The notes: generated from the letters alone by a model not told the origin. Positions 24,844-33,445 are shown, numbered from the stretch's first letter. The stretch: DNA of 64,000 nucleotides from Noviherbaspirillum soli (GCF_015352955.1 NZ_JACYOX010000013.1:1-64000), one strand, 5' to 3'. Program-made: numbers and translations.

Positions 24844-25690
24844 CTAGACAGCCGCCGCGAAGCGCGTGTCGCAGGCTTCGCAGCGCAGGCGCAAGCCGGG
24901 CTTGCCCCAGATATTGTTTTTGCAGCCACAAACATACTTCGTCCGGTTGCTGCCATCGGCTTTCTTCGTTACCGCCCCTCCCGATCCGCCAGATTGCGGC
25001 CGCTCGACGTCAAGGCCACCATCTATGGGAGGTGCCGAATAGAGAGGTACCACCGCCGCCGCCCCCGCGGCCTGCGCCAGTGTGGGCCCGATCACCTCCA
25101 TCTCTCCCGCGCGCGTCGCCTCCGCGGTCGAGGCTGCTGGCTGTGCGACCGTGACGGTCGTATCCGCCGCAAACTCATATTCACGCACCATCTGGACCGG
25201 GAAGCGGTCGTACCAGACGATGACGAATGAAGTTTGCAGCAGTTCCTTGCAGGCGTGAATGAAGGGGCCATCGGCCATGATGTAGTGACTCATCTTCTCG
25301 CCCGTGGTTTTGCCGCCAGGTGTGCCCGTATTGCTCGGCATGAGGCCAATTGCTTCCATCTTGGCCGCGAATTCCTGGTCGTGATACCCGCGCCGGGGGG
25401 GTGCCTAAGCGGCGTTGCCATTGGTGGACCTACTCATGCACCAGCGTGGAAAGCACGTCTTCCACGGGCCGGGTTGCGAAGTACTCCGGGTTCAGCGAGA
25501 TCTCATCGCTCTTTGTGTCATCCCGGTTGGCGAACCGCTCGAAGCTGAAATAGCCCATCGAGCGCGACTTGCGCTGCAGCGTGAACAGGCAGCCCGGCAG
25601 CTCTCCGCCAAATAGTCGCCGGTTGAAAAAGTCGTACGCATGCGACAGCTCATCGTAGTTCTGTTTGGTCGGGAGGTTCTTCAGGCTCAT
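24844..25690 (-). pseudogene. SprT-like zinc protein, broken by stop and frameshift
   Basis: The first frame (25690-25430) gives an SprT-like N-terminus, with YDFFNRRLFGGELP and YFSFERFANR, up to STLVHE. There a TAG (25432-25430) replaces the third residue of the HExxH motif. Beyond the stop the same frame reads VHQWQRRLGTPP. After a one-base slip at a G7 run (25395-25401 on the plus strand) the expected RGYHDQEFAAKMEAIGLMP and the rest of the protein (from 25359) follow, ending with a Cys4 zinc ribbon (YVCGCK...LRCEACDTRF). SprT-like proteins on conjugative elements are putative DNA-protein crosslink proteases. Two separate lesions make it a pseudogene. Confidence 0.8.
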
Positions 25691-25773
25691 GGCGGCAGTG
25701 GATTGTGCAATCCAATTGGGATCGCCGTATTTTAGAGATACATGCGACGTAGCGCCATCCGTTTTGTATATTT

Positions 25774-25812
25774 ATACTGTATTTTACTTGACTCCAATAA
25801 CAGGTAATTCTA
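25774..25812 (+). promoter_or_regulatory. Candidate control region of dsbC-traWU operon
   Basis: ATACTGTAT (25774-25782) resembles half of the palindromes at 51826 and 22817. TAACAGGT (25798-25805) followed by TAATTCTA (25805-25812) matches the pair seen in the intergenic region of the traLEKB operon (43404-43424). Both sit less than 120 bp before ATG 25890. Confidence 0.4.
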
Positions 25813-25889
25813 AGATGCTGCACGGAAACACTTTTGATACTCGTTTGCCCCTCCGGGCTTCAGCACACCAACCTCTCAGGAAGAACCGC

Positions 25890-26612
25890 ATGAAAAAAAC
25901 TTTGCTCGCCCTGGCGCTGGCCATCACCTCACTGACCGCCCTGGCTGCCCAGCCGGCCATGGACCCCGATACCGCGATGGTGCTCAACAAGCTTAAGCAA
26001 AGCTATCCGTCGACCACGTTCGGCAATATCGAGAAATCGGCCCTGCCAGGCGTCTACGAGATCACGATGGGCAAGAACATCGCCTATACCGACAAGGAAG
26101 GCCGCTATTTCCTGTTCGGTAGCGTCTATGACATGCAGACCCGCCAGGACCTGACCGCGCCCAAGCGTGAAGCCCTGAACAAGATCGATGTCACCAAGCT
26201 TCCGCTGGCCGATGCGTTTGTCACCAAGCGTGGCAACGGCGCACGGACCATTTACCTCTTTACCGATCCGGACTGCCCGTATTGCAAGAAGCTGGAGCCA
26301 GAACTGGCCAAGCTCGACAACGTGACGATCTACACATTCCTGTTCCCGATCGACTCGCTGCATCCGGATGCGCGCAACAAGGCCGAATCCATCTGGTGCG
26401 CCAAGGACAAGCAGGGTGCCTGGAACAGCCTGATGATCGCTGGCCAAGTGCCGGAGTCGAAGAAGTGCGCCAATCCGGTGGAGCGCAATGTCGCGCTGGC
26501 CGAGAAGCTCAACATCCGTGGCACCCCGTTCCTGATGAGCCCGGATGGCCGCTCTCTGCCGGGCGCAGCGCCAGCCGAGAAAATCACCGCCTGGCTCGAA
26601 GGTAGCCAGTAA
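25890..26612 (+). CDS. dsbC: DsbC-type disulfide isomerase of transfer operon
   Basis: A 240-residue periplasmic protein with signal peptide (MKKTLLALALAITSLTALAA), an N-terminal dimerisation domain (FGNIEKSALPGVYEI) and a thioredoxin domain with DPDCPYCKKLEPEL (CPYC, about 130-133) and cis-Pro in IRGTPFLMSPDG. F-type and SXT-type transfer regions carry such an isomerase because TraU, TraN and TraH are rich in disulfides. ATG 25890 is chosen for its signal peptide and AGGAAG upstream. Its stop overlaps the traW start. Confidence 0.9.
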   Translation: MKKTLLALALAITSLTALAAQPAMDPDTAMVLNKLKQSYPSTTFGNIEKSALPGVYEITMGKNIAYTDKEGRYFLFGSVYDMQTRQDLTAPKREALNKIDVTKLPLADAFVTKRGNGARTIYLFTDPDCPYCKKLEPELAKLDNVTIYTFLFPIDSLHPDARNKAESIWCAKDKQGAWNSLMIAGQVPESKKCANPVERNVALAEKLNIRGTPFLMSPDGRSLPGAAPAEKITAWLEGSQ

Positions 26613-27241
26613 TGCATCCGGTGCGGGCAACCCTTTTGATCGTTGCCACGGCGGCGGCGGTCCTGACCCCGGTTGTTCGCGCAGAGCAGCTGGGCACCTA
26701 TGGCAATACATGGGAACTCGCCGAGCAGGATGGGGTCGAGTCCATCAAGAACCGCCTGACCAAGATGGACAAGGGCGGCAAGATGAAGGAGTTCTGGGAA
26801 GACTACCGGGACAAGCAGCTCGATGGCGTGAACAATCCGCAGCCGATCCCCGGCATTTCCAAGGTCAAGGAAGCAAAGACCTGGACCTTCGACCCGACCT
26901 ACACGTTCACCGAGACCGCCAAAGATAACCTCGGTAATGTGCTGGTCCCGGCCGGCACCAGGATCAATCCTCTCGACTACACGCAGCTGTCCAAGGCCAT
27001 TGTGTTCATCGACGGCCGCGACGAGGCGCAAGTTGCCTACGCAAAGCAGCGCACCGACGCGAACCCGAAAGACAAGGTCGTGCTGGTAGGCGGCTCATAC
27101 GTGAAGCTCACGCGAGAATGGAAGCGGCCGGTGTACTTCGATCAGCGCGGCATCCTGGTGAAGCATTTCAATATTAAGCGCGTTCCTGCTGTCTTGTCGC
27201 AACGAGGCAAGCAACTGATGATTGAGGAATTGGCACTATGA
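26612..27241 (+). CDS. traW: TraW, type-F pilus assembly protein
   Basis: A 209-residue exported protein (signal peptide ending near VRAEQ). It shows typical TraW stretches: LGTYGNTWELAEQD, FDPTYTFTETAKDN, INPLDYTQLSK, FIDGRDEAQVAYA and YFDQRGILVKHFNIKRVPAV. TraW acts in the periplasm with TrbC and TraU in F-pilus assembly. It overlaps dsbC by one base and traU by four, indicating a tight operon. Confidence 0.93.
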   Translation: MHPVRATLLIVATAAAVLTPVVRAEQLGTYGNTWELAEQDGVESIKNRLTKMDKGGKMKEFWEDYRDKQLDGVNNPQPIPGISKVKEAKTWTFDPTYTFTETAKDNLGNVLVPAGTRINPLDYTQLSKAIVFIDGRDEAQVAYAKQRTDANPKDKVVLVGGSYVKLTREWKRPVYFDQRGILVKHFNIKRVPAVLSQRGKQLMIEELAL

Positions 27242-28278
27242 AAAGACGATTGGCGGCATGGCTGCTGGCCGCGTGTGCGGTTCTGCCCGGCATCTCCCGT
27301 GCGGACGACCTGTGCACCGGCAAATTCCCCAACCTCATTACCGAAGTCTGCTGGTCCTGCATCTTCCCGATCAAGATGTTTGGCAATGTCACCCTGATGA
27401 GCGGTGGGCAGGAAGACTACCAGTCCGGCCCCAGCCAGGCCGTATGCGCTTGTACCAATGGCGGCGTGCCCAAGGTCGGTGTGCCCACTTCGTTCTGGGA
27501 GATGGACATGATGACGGACGTGACGTCCACGCCGGGATGCTTTCCGATGCTGGGCGGCGCGCGGGTCAACATCGCCGTGAATGCCGACGCGTTCGGTACT
27601 GACCAGAAGCACCGGCGCAACGCTTCCGCCTCTGGGAAATCCTCCTTTCGCCAGGTCAACCTGTACCTGAATCCGGCCATGTATGTGCTTGGCGCGGTGC
27701 TGGACGACCAGTGCCTGGACAACCGCGGGATGGATGTGCCATGGGTCTCGTTTGCCGACCCGACGCACAACGACGACGAGCTGGCCGGCATCCTGACGCC
27801 CTATGCCTTCCCGTTCGGCAGCCTGCTGGCCATCGGGGCCAACACGGCCGATGCGGTCGCGGCAACCGCCGGTTTCCCGATCCAGGAGATGTTCTGGGCC
27901 GCTGGCGCCTATGGCCATATGTATCCCCTGACCGGCACCAATAACAGCCATGTCAGCAACGAGCAATCAGCGCGGCTGCAAACGGCCCGTATCCTGGCCA
28001 AGCTGCATGCGGCCGGCACCCAGTGGTCGGCTGCCGGCGAGCGGGCAATGTGCGGCTACTACCCGCAGATCATCATGGACAAGCGCCAGTACAAATTCCA
28101 GCGCCTGGCCCCGATCCCGCAGACTAAGAAGATCAATGGCCGCTGCTGCGATCCGATTGGCCGCTCGACCATCCTGACCGAGTCCGGCACGCAGGCCCCT
28201 TTACCCAACATGAGAGACTTTTCCTATGCGATTTTCCGCAAGCGCGACTGCTGCAGCGGCGTTACTCCTGGCCCTTGA
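27238..28278 (+). CDS. traU: TraU, type-F mating/pilus assembly protein
   Basis: A 346-residue exported protein with a signal peptide ending near SRADD and many cysteines. Diagnostic runs are CTGKFPNLITEVCWSCIFPI, FWEMDMMTDVTSTPGCFPML and GRSTILTESGTQ. TraU is needed for DNA transfer and is periplasmic, disulfide-rich, a likely client of the DsbC two genes upstream. Its end overlaps the trbC start by 53 bp. Confidence 0.94.
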   Translation: MKRRLAAWLLAACAVLPGISRADDLCTGKFPNLITEVCWSCIFPIKMFGNVTLMSGGQEDYQSGPSQAVCACTNGGVPKVGVPTSFWEMDMMTDVTSTPGCFPMLGGARVNIAVNADAFGTDQKHRRNASASGKSSFRQVNLYLNPAMYVLGAVLDDQCLDNRGMDVPWVSFADPTHNDDELAGILTPYAFPFGSLLAIGANTADAVAATAGFPIQEMFWAAGAYGHMYPLTGTNNSHVSNEQSARLQTARILAKLHAAGTQWSAAGERAMCGYYPQIIMDKRQYKFQRLAPIPQTKKINGRCCDPIGRSTILTESGTQAPLPNMRDFSYAIFRKRDCCSGVTPGP

Positions 28279-28957
28279 ACTCACTGGCCTGTCTGCCGGT
28301 GCCAGCGCGCAGGGACTGCCAAGCGAGGCGGACATCAAGGCCCAGATGGCGAAACAGCGTGCCGCTACCACGGAAGCCCTGAAAATGAGTCCGGGGCAGG
28401 GCGTTCAGGCAGGTAGCTTCAGGACCGAGGTCCCCAAGGTGACGCCAACGCCGCAACGCACGCAGGATCTGGACGCACTGGTCAAGCAGTACCAGACCGG
28501 CAAGCCGGTCGACCTGCCCAAAAGCAGCCATGACCTGATCGTGTTCGTGTCGTTCTCGATGCCACCCGACATCCTGAAGGAACTGGCGCGGCAGGCGAGG
28601 GAAACCGGCGCGGTGCTGGTGCTGCGCGGTTTCAAGGACGAGTCGCTGGCCGCAACCAAGCAGGCGGCCCTGATCATGAATCAGGCTGGCGCGGAATGGG
28701 ACATTCACCCCGACCTGTTCAAATCCTTCAAGGTGACCAAGGTGCCGACCTTTGCGGTGGCTGCAGCAGATGCCAGTTCAGTGCTGGAGGATGGCTGCGC
28801 ACCCGAGACAACCTACGCGACCATTTCCGGGAACATTTCCATCCAGGTGGCGCTGGACACGATCCGCCGGCGGGCCAGCAAGCCGATTGCAACGCTGGCC
28901 GAAGCGCGGCTGGAACGCATCAGACTGGCAGGCCGTACCGGTTCCGTCCTACGGTAA
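28226..28957 (+). CDS. trbC: TrbC, type-F pilus assembly protein
   Basis: A 243-residue exported protein with an Ala-rich signal peptide (ending GASAQG). The C-terminal TrbC_Ftype domain shows LIVFVSFSMPPDILKEL, GAVLVLRGFKDES and HPDLFKSFKVTKVPTF, a thioredoxin-like fold without a CxxC pair. It acts with TraW in pilus assembly. Last gene of this module; a convergent terminator follows at 29078. Confidence 0.92.
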   Translation: MRFSASATAAAALLLALELTGLSAGASAQGLPSEADIKAQMAKQRAATTEALKMSPGQGVQAGSFRTEVPKVTPTPQRTQDLDALVKQYQTGKPVDLPKSSHDLIVFVSFSMPPDILKELARQARETGAVLVLRGFKDESLAATKQAALIMNQAGAEWDIHPDLFKSFKVTKVPTFAVAAADASSVLEDGCAPETTYATISGNISIQVALDTIRRRASKPIATLAEARLERIRLAGRTGSVLR

Positions 28958-29077
28958 GGCCTCAACCGTATCGAGAATTGAATAGCTAACGAAAATCGTT
29001 CTACTGGCCAGGGACTATGCTGTTACGCCCGCAGATCTCTGAACGGACGTCGATGTGAGTAGACACGTGAAGATAAA

Positions 29078-29099
29078 AAGGCTCGCTACTGCGGGCCTT
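29078..29099. terminator. Bidirectional terminator
   Basis: AAGGCTCGC (29078-29086) pairs with GCGGGCCTT (29091-29099), flanked by AAAA on one side and TTGTCTT on the other. It separates trbC (plus) from the convergent 29103 gene (minus). Confidence 0.7.
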
Positions 29100-29102
29100 G
29101 TC

Positions 29103-29411
29103 TTACTTCCGGTACAACCTGTATTCAGGAATCGAGATGCTTGAGCGACCAAAAATCTTGGACTTGTCTGCAGACCGAGGTATTGGTTTGGCCCCGCTGG
29201 TGTCTATAGTAATCACCCCTGCTCGATTTGTTGTCACCCGGACTTCGCGTGTTGTCCTTTGAACGGTTTGTGTGTCACTGTCGTGAGGGAAGTGAGAACT
29301 GTTCGATTCAGAATTGGTGTTCAGCACGCTGACGGCTCGACGAGCCGAGGCCTCGCTTTTATACTTAGCGATGAGTTCAGAATTCTTGGTTTTTCGAGAT
29401 TCCATCATCAT
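29103..29411 (-). CDS. Hypothetical protein, about 102 residues
   Basis: A soluble, Ser/Thr/Arg-rich protein of low complexity (SNSSHFPHDSDTQTVQ), unrecognised. The open frame extends upstream, but ATG 29411 (or the next two Met codons) overlaps the stop of the preceding gene, which favours a coupled start. Basic N-terminus and disordered character are visible; no catalytic motif. Probably cotranscribed with 29408-30172. Confidence 0.5.
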   Translation of the reverse strand: MMMESRKTKNSELIAKYKSEASARRAVSVLNTNSESNSSHFPHDSDTQTVQRTTREVRVTTNRAGVITIDTSGAKPIPRSADKSKIFGRSSISIPEYRLYRK

Positions 29412-30172
29412 TCCTCGCTCAAGCGATCGAATACATAGTTTAACAGGATGTTCCAGGAAGTGCTGTTTGCCCTCAAATCGAAAACCATCTCCCTGCCACT
29501 TCCAAATCTCTCCCACCACGCAGGATCGATGAGAAGCACGTCCTGAACAGAGCGGCAATACTGCAGTAGGGGATTATTTTGAAGATCTATTGGCAGAAGT
29601 TCTGCATCGAAACCAAATTTCGGCCAAACAAAATATCCCACCATCTCATCAGGGTCATCCGGGGCGATTGGCCCACGGCCCGCTGCAAATAGCGATATTT
29701 CATGAAACCCATGTCGGAATGCAGTCGCGGCCATTAGTCCAAAGGCGACCGTGCCGAAGCGATCTGGCGAGTCCGGCTTAGGCTTTAAAATCATTTCTTT
29801 GAGATACAAGTTGTCGAGCCGAACACCTGCTCCCACATCTGTCTGATAAGCGATAACAGTGACAGGACGCCCAGGTTGCACAAAAGGATTATCTGAGGAA
29901 ACATTTACCCCCATTGGCGCACCATCATCGTGCTCCGCGAGTACATTTATACTGACTTTGGATAAATCCGGAGCCATGAACAGTCGGCCCACGTCAACCG
30001 GCGTGAGGCTCAGCCCATTTGCTCCAAACTGAGGCAATTCCAATCCTCCCACGGGGTTACCACCCCTATCGTACAAGGTGCCTTTAGTGAAAAGTTCGCC
30101 TAGTTCGTGTTCGAGTAGAAAAGTTTCAAAGGGAAAGATGCTAGCTTCAAAAAAATCAGTATCTATAGACAT
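29408..30172 (-). CDS. Hypothetical protein, 254 residues
   Basis: Start set at Met 71 of the open frame (ATG 30172, beginning MSIDTDFFEASIFPFET) because the upstream part looks untranslated and basic. Visible stretches: FLLEHELGELFTKGTLYDR, FGTVAFGLMAATAFRHGFHE and DVLLIDPAWWERFGSGRE. No signal, membrane helix or known motif. It and the next gene form a two-gene unit. Lower GC than the tra genes suggests a later arrival. I cannot assign a function. Confidence 0.5.
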   Translation of the reverse strand: MSIDTDFFEASIFPFETFLLEHELGELFTKGTLYDRGGNPVGGLELPQFGANGLSLTPVDVGRLFMAPDLSKVSINVLAEHDDGAPMGVNVSSDNPFVQPGRPVTVIAYQTDVGAGVRLDNLYLKEMILKPKPDSPDRFGTVAFGLMAATAFRHGFHEISLFAAGRGPIAPDDPDEMVGYFVWPKFGFDAELLPIDLQNNPLLQYCRSVQDVLLIDPAWWERFGSGREMVFDLRANSTSWNILLNYVFDRLSEE

Positions 30173-30330
30173 GAAGATTATAAAAATCGGTATGACTTTG
30201 TAATTAAAACGGTATAGCCCTGCTAGAAATTGGCACGCTTTATATGGATTATGCACCGATATTACTTTCATTGACGAATGGAAAAGCCCCGGCATCGCAT
30301 GAGCGAAAGCCGGAGCAGGGTGGTTGAGCA

Positions 30331-30642
30331 TCAGACAGAACGTACTTCCTGATCGGTCAGACGGTTGCGAATGGAAAGCCATTCACGCGCGTCCATCGTT
30401 TCGCTCCAGGCCGAGACTGCCTTGCCGTTGATCCAGTGGCGAAAGGCCACGCGATAGACGTTGGGTTTGACGGAAGGGACCGCGGTGTACTCGTACTCGT
30501 TGAAGCCGCGGCCGTCGATGTTGATGACCGAGACGGTTTGGACATTAAACAGCCAGTTGTAGAAGTCGCAGATCATCCGGACGGCGAGGATCAGCAGGGT
30601 GCGAGCGGCGAAGCAGGTTCTTTTTGCGGAAGCAGAAAACAT
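30331..30642 (-). CDS. Hypothetical protein under a sequestered RBS
   Basis: A 103-residue protein with a hydrophobic N-terminal region (FAARTLLILAVRMICDFYNWLF) and a soluble C-terminal part (VYRVAFRHWINGKAVSAWSET, DAREWLSIRNRLTDQEV). Possibly membrane-associated. Its AGGAG lies seven bases before the ATG but inside one arm of a perfect 10-bp inverted repeat (30647-30690), so translation is probably controlled by RNA structure. Unrecognised. Confidence 0.6.
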   Translation of the reverse strand: MFSASAKRTCFAARTLLILAVRMICDFYNWLFNVQTVSVINIDGRGFNEYEYTAVPSVKPNVYRVAFRHWINGKAVSAWSETMDAREWLSIRNRLTDQEVRSV

Positions 30643-30646
30643 GTGG

Positions 30647-30690
30647 ATCTCCTGATGGGGCCCGTGAGGGCGTTAGCGATATCAGGAGAT
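30647..30690 (-). promoter_or_regulatory. RBS-sequestering hairpin
   Basis: In the minus-strand transcript ATCTCCTGAT (30690-30681) is the exact complement of ATCAGGAGAT (30656-30647), which contains the ribosome binding site of the 30642 gene. The loop holds a nested GCCC/GGGC stem. The arms would hide the AGGAG unless melted, cut or bound by a regulator. Confidence 0.65.
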
Positions 30691-30832
30691 GCAAAACATC
30701 GAAAAACAATTACTCGCCGTGCTTGTACACGTGAGGTGGCAAGCATCAATGCGCGGGAATATTCACGCAGGTGAAAAAGGCGACTGGATCAGACCGGAGG
30801 TGCAGGCGCCAAAGTGGGCGCAACGTGAGCTT

Positions 30833-31324
30833 TTACAGGGACCGTGCCCGTGCCGCGTGTGCCTTCAGATCGGAAATGGCGTGAAGGTGCAACGATCTGC
30901 CCAGCGCGTCGCTCACTGCGTTGACGAAGTCGCTCAGCGAAAAGACCTTGAGCAGGATAGAAGCGTTCGGCGGAGCCCCCCTTTGCCGGCGGGCCAGGTC
31001 ATCAGGGAGGCCGGTGATAAACAATGCCTGGAGCGAAGGCTGAAGGGATTGCGCCTCGTTGGCCAGCTCGAAGCCGTTCATGTCATGGTCCAGCCGGACA
31101 TCGGTCACAAGCAGGTCAACATGGGCACTTCGCAGGATCGCCAACGCTTCATCAGGAGCCGCTGCACCATGGACCGAAAAGCCGGCCGCCGCCAGAATTT
31201 CCGTGAACAGGCTTAGTTGATCCGGGTCGTTCTCGACGACCAGCACATCCAGACGGCCGAAGCTCGGCGCAGCGTTAATGGAGACCAATTTTAGCCAGGG
31301 TATTTTCTTGGAATGGATGAGCAA
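30833..31324 (-). CDS. Single-domain response regulator
   Basis: A 163-residue receiver-domain protein without an output domain. The acidic pocket is VVENDPDQ (Glu 31, Asp 33), the phosphoacceptor Asp 75 in LLVTDVRLDHDMNG, and Lys in SILLKVFSLSDF. ALFITGLPDD is the Thr-bearing strand. The first 24 residues may be untranslated. No histidine kinase is adjacent, so it must work with a kinase elsewhere in the host, or as a phosphate sink. Confidence 0.82.
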   Translation of the reverse strand: MLIHSKKIPWLKLVSINAAPSFGRLDVLVVENDPDQLSLFTEILAAAGFSVHGAAAPDEALAILRSAHVDLLVTDVRLDHDMNGFELANEAQSLQPSLQALFITGLPDDLARRQRGAPPNASILLKVFSLSDFVNAVSDALGRSLHLHAISDLKAHAARARSL

Positions 31325-31468
31325 TTATGTACCTCGCCGCGTAAATCAATGAAAGCGTGTCGTTAGACGCACATCAAGCAGCAAGTGCCCCATTATTACA
31401 CTCTGTTTCATTCCGCACAGAAACTTTACATCTTTTTGCAATAATCAATCCATCGATACCACACCCCT

Positions 31469-31800
31469 ATATCCCGGCTCCGATTACCTCCCGGGCCGCT
31501 CCGCCGACGTCCCCGTCTCCCTTCGATCCCCTTTATTTTCTTCTCTTTCTTATTTTTCTGGCGCAAGCGCCACACGCCGCGACCTGTGCCGTCGCCCAGC
31601 TGCTCGCCGCCCTTGGACCGGCCACGGGGACTCGCTGATTTCTCTTTTTCCTTTTCATCGGTCGTCTCGATCCTGTCCCTGAGGCGGGGATATCGGCTCC
31701 GCTTACCTGCCGGCGCTTTGCTCTGGTCGCGTATTTGCGGCCGACCTGCTGGCCACGGTCCGTTGAATCCCTTTTTTTCTTTTTTCTTTTTAAATCCTCT
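31469..31800. repeat. Polypyrimidine tracts in imperfect repeats, non-coding
   Basis: Three long plus-strand pyrimidine tracts (31531-31559, 31639-31656, 31769-31790) alternate with GC-rich blocks. ATATCCCGGCTCCGATTACC (31469-31488) and ATATCGGCTCCGCTTACC (31690-31707) are imperfect direct repeats about 220 bp apart, each followed by a tract. The frames open here are strings of Lys/Arg or Phe/Ser that mirror the base bias, so I treat 31325-32063 as non-coding. It could be an origin, a structured RNA or a control region for the recombinase-like gene. Confidence 0.5.
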
Positions 31801-32063
31801 CGGGCGCGACGGATCGGGGAGGAAGCGAGTCGGAGGGGTTTTACGGACCGTCAAAATACCCGGTCCTTTTTATGGGGTGGGGTGGTCGATCCATCGGGGT
31901 TATGGTCTGGTTGCGGTGATGGATAGATTGTTGCGTTCTTGTCTGTTCCACCCTAATTACTGTATGCTTGGCCAGTAATTGTGCTTTCGATACCGTGGGA
32001 AGCGTTCCCCTCCCGCCCCGGATGGTGGGGCCGATCAACCGTCCAGGGGCAGAAGAAATAAAT

Positions 32064-32086
32064 GCTGGGCGGCAGCGCCGCCCAGC
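32064..32086 (+). promoter_or_regulatory. Strong hairpin before recombinase-like gene
   Basis: GCTGGGCGGC (32064-32073) and GCCGCCCAGC (32077-32086) form a perfect 10-bp stem with a 3-base loop, only a few bases before the AGAGGAG ribosome binding site of ATG 32105. No T tract follows, so it is not a terminator; an effect on translation or mRNA stability is likelier. Confidence 0.6.
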
Positions 32087-32104
32087 TTGCAGAGGAGTCC
32101 TCAG

Positions 32105-33142
32105 ATGGATATGAAAACGCTCGGTTTATACGATCATCCCGATGGCTGGCGACGCGAGCCCATCGAGGCCTTCGCCGAGTTCGTCAAGTCCGAGGACTAT
32201 CTCGACCACGGCCGTCGCCCGCCCACCGTCGACGTCAACAAGAAAAAGCGTCCGCTGCGCGACTCCACCCGCAAGAACCTGGTCCACATGTTCGGCAAGT
32301 TCGTCAAATGGATGGCAGGCGAACAGGTCAACCTGTTTACCGTCACGCCCGACCACATCCTGCGCTTTCTCGACGCCCAGGTCACCGGCCGCGGCAAGGG
32401 CGACAAGGATATGGTCAGCACCATTCGGACCCGCCATGTGCGGCTGCTCGAGCGCGTCTATCGGCATCTGGACATCGCACCCAACCCTGCCTCGATGGCT
32501 GCGCACGGCATGTACCGCAACCGCGAGCAGGGCGCCGCCGGCGTCGACAAGCCCACCATTGCGCTTACGCGCGAGCAGGAGGCAGCGTTCCTGAAGGCCC
32601 TGCCAGGCGAGCCGGGCGATCCGCGCCAGAACTGGAAGCGCCGGCGCGATCGCGCCATGCTGGCGCTGGCGATCGGTGCAGGATTGAAGGTCTCGGAGAT
32701 CCGCGGCCTCTATGTCGAAAACATCGGCCAGCCGATGAGGGATGGCTCCATCACCATTGCGGTCAATCCCGCCGCCACGGACGGCACCAGCCTGCCGCAT
32801 GACACGGTTTTGCGCCAGGAATATGTCGGCTACCTGCAGCCGTGGATGAAAGAGCGTGCCGGCCTCGATGTCCCCGGCAGGCTGCTTTTCCCTGCCGGGT
32901 TACGAAAGGAAGAAAAGATCGACCAGGTCACGCTGTATCGCCAGATCAAGGCCACCTTCGAGCGGGCCGAGATGACCTCTGTGGACCACCAGGGCGGCCG
33001 CACCCTGCGCAACACCTTTGCCGTGCGCGAGCTGGCTCTTGGTACAACTCTGGAGCAGCTCTACGACCTCATGGGACACCGCGACATCAAGACGACCGAG
33101 ACTTTTATTGGGCTGGTATCAAAGTATCGGCCACCGGTATGA
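32105..33142 (+). CDS. Tyrosine-recombinase homologue lacking catalytic residues
   Basis: A 345-residue protein with an N-terminal SAM-like core-binding domain (about 15-130) and a C-terminal recombinase fold. Aligned by eye to XerC, box I GAGLKVSEI has Lys 195 in place of the first Arg. The beta-hairpin Lys is not visible. GGRTLRNTFA has Arg 299 for His and keeps Arg 302. LMGHRDIKTTETFIG keeps His 325 but has Phe 334 for the nucleophilic Tyr. It should bind DNA but not cut it. ATG 32105 is preceded by AGAGGAG. Two small genes follow in the same direction. Confidence 0.8.
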   Translation: MDMKTLGLYDHPDGWRREPIEAFAEFVKSEDYLDHGRRPPTVDVNKKKRPLRDSTRKNLVHMFGKFVKWMAGEQVNLFTVTPDHILRFLDAQVTGRGKGDKDMVSTIRTRHVRLLERVYRHLDIAPNPASMAAHGMYRNREQGAAGVDKPTIALTREQEAAFLKALPGEPGDPRQNWKRRRDRAMLALAIGAGLKVSEIRGLYVENIGQPMRDGSITIAVNPAATDGTSLPHDTVLRQEYVGYLQPWMKERAGLDVPGRLLFPAGLRKEEKIDQVTLYRQIKATFERAEMTSVDHQGGRTLRNTFAVRELALGTTLEQLYDLMGHRDIKTTETFIGLVSKYRPPV

Positions 33143-33193
33143 TTGCAAGTTCAATTGGCAATCGCAGGCTGTTTCATTGAGGAGAAAAACATC

Positions 33194-33445
33194 ATGGGAC
33201 CATACGAGAAAAAGTTGAATGAACTGGTAGCCATCACCAATTCGCTGGAAGGCACCAGCGGCAGCCGGGCATTGAAGGCCATCATCAAGGATCTATCGGG
33301 CCATGGCCCGATCTCAGAACTGCTCTATACCCTGGACCGGCAGAATTTCGATAAGGTGATCGAACTCCTGGTGGAATTCCGCGACAGGGGGCGAAACGAG
33401 CCATTCAATGACCTGCATGAACAAGCGGTGCAAAGGCTGAAATAG
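33194..33445 (+). CDS. Small helical hypothetical protein
   Basis: An 83-residue soluble protein from ATG 33194 (GAGGAG upstream). It is largely alpha-helical and charged: MGPYEKKLNELVAITNSLEG, ALKAIIKDLSGHGPISELLY, KVIELLVEFRDRGRNEP. No recognised family. It lies 51 bp after the recombinase-like gene and 32 bp before the next, so the three may be one operon. Confidence 0.6.
   Translation: MGPYEKKLNELVAITNSLEGTSGSRALKAIIKDLSGHGPISELLYTLDRQNFDKVIELLVEFRDRGRNEPFNDLHEQAVQRLK

Noticed and set aside
25430-25432. TAG in SprT HExxH as possible recoding (pyrrolysine or readthrough)
   Set aside because: A second lesion (frameshift) lies just downstream and nothing in the context supports recoding; decay is simpler.
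31426-31854. 142-codon Lys/Arg-rich minus-strand frame
   Set aside because: Composition follows the polypyrimidine bias of the other strand; no start signal or domain.
31586-31978. 130-codon Ser/Phe-rich plus-strand frame in the repeat region
   Set aside because: Same compositional artefact; no ribosome binding site.
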